A stretch of 25,046 nt of DNA from Bacillota bacterium (GTDB lineage Bacteria > Bacillota_A > Clostridia > Clostridiales > Clostridiaceae), in the NCBI GenBank assembly GCA_021837545.1, contig JAKBFR010000025.1:1-25046 (forward strand), written 5' to 3'. Below are positions 25,009 to 25,046 of the stretch, one piece after another. How positions within the stretch are numbered: the stretch's first letter is position 1; each line of letters opens with the position of its first letter. The position numbers and the translations under genes were made by a program. Under the pieces are notes generated by a model. The model saw only the letters and a program-made list of their open reading frames with translations. It had not been told where the DNA came from and made no database searches.

Positions 25009-25046
25009 TTACTTAACCCAAGCTCCACTAGCTGCTAATTTGTACC
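25009..25046 (-). CDS. End of a tandem paralogue of the 22919-24601 protein (partial)
   Basis: Only the last 11 codons and the stop are in the window. They encode YKLAASGAWVK, the same tail as the 22919-24601 protein, with identical DNA. The gene continues beyond the right edge on the minus strand, so a second copy of this surface protein follows in tandem. Confidence 0.8.
   Translation of the reverse strand, partial: YKLAASGAWVK

Overview
The window is very AT-rich and has strong AGGAGG-type ribosome binding sites, TTG as an alternative start codon, and clostridial-type chemoreceptors and cell-wall-binding repeat proteins. It looks like chromosome of a Clostridium sensu stricto species. A solventogenic, C. 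beijerinckii-like relative is a guess and cannot be proven from the sequence.

Layout. The left part (1-8052) holds peptide chain release factor 3 (prfC, minus), a chemoreceptor (2474-4195, plus), a secreted cell-wall-binding repeat protein (4780-6636, plus) and a glycerophosphodiester phosphodiesterase (6991-8052, minus). From 8343 to the right edge the annotated genes are almost all on the minus strand; the only plus-strand candidate is a doubtful 32-residue reading frame at 17893. This part holds two paralogous proteins with N-terminal wall-binding repeats followed by InlB-type and BIG2 domains (352 and 1144 aa), a 696-aa protein with an unrecognised N-terminal domain, a second chemoreceptor that has almost no external sensor, two proteins with cadherin-like beta-sandwich domains (740 and 473 aa), and a 560-aa paralogue of the 4780-6636 protein. 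The last 38 bases are the end of a further tandem paralogue.

How it fits together. Seven complete secreted proteins, and one partial, share the aromatic GW...WYYL...G.M.TG repeat that holds proteins on choline or carbohydrate of the cell wall. The repeats are joined to different display modules and no catalytic domain is recognised. This reads as a cluster of non-enzymatic surface proteins (adhesin or coat type). The phosphodiesterase and the chemoreceptors are neighbours whose functional link is unproven. Most genes appear to be single transcription units with their own terminator.

The most unusual content is between the genes. (1) Four palindromic elements (4207-4265, 13463-13656, 17559-17750, 18070-18122) have helices that change sequence while staying paired and unpaired segments that stay conserved; three of them sit directly at the stop codon of a gene. 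(2) A second 3' motif lies between stop codon and terminator of several surface-protein genes: a roughly 34-nt hairpin framed by ACTTAC and GTTTCC on the coding strand, usually preceded by a CCAAATC/GATTTGG hairpin. It is present up to four or five times behind one gene. (3) Two families of small MITE-like elements are present: one of 174 bp with TATAGATA/TATCTATA ends, and one of 113-115 bp with ATATATGTTGCAA ends, including a nested copy. Both carry the same 7-bp TCAATGN repeat. (4) A 103-bp perfect repeat marks a recent tandem duplication or gene conversion at the right edge.
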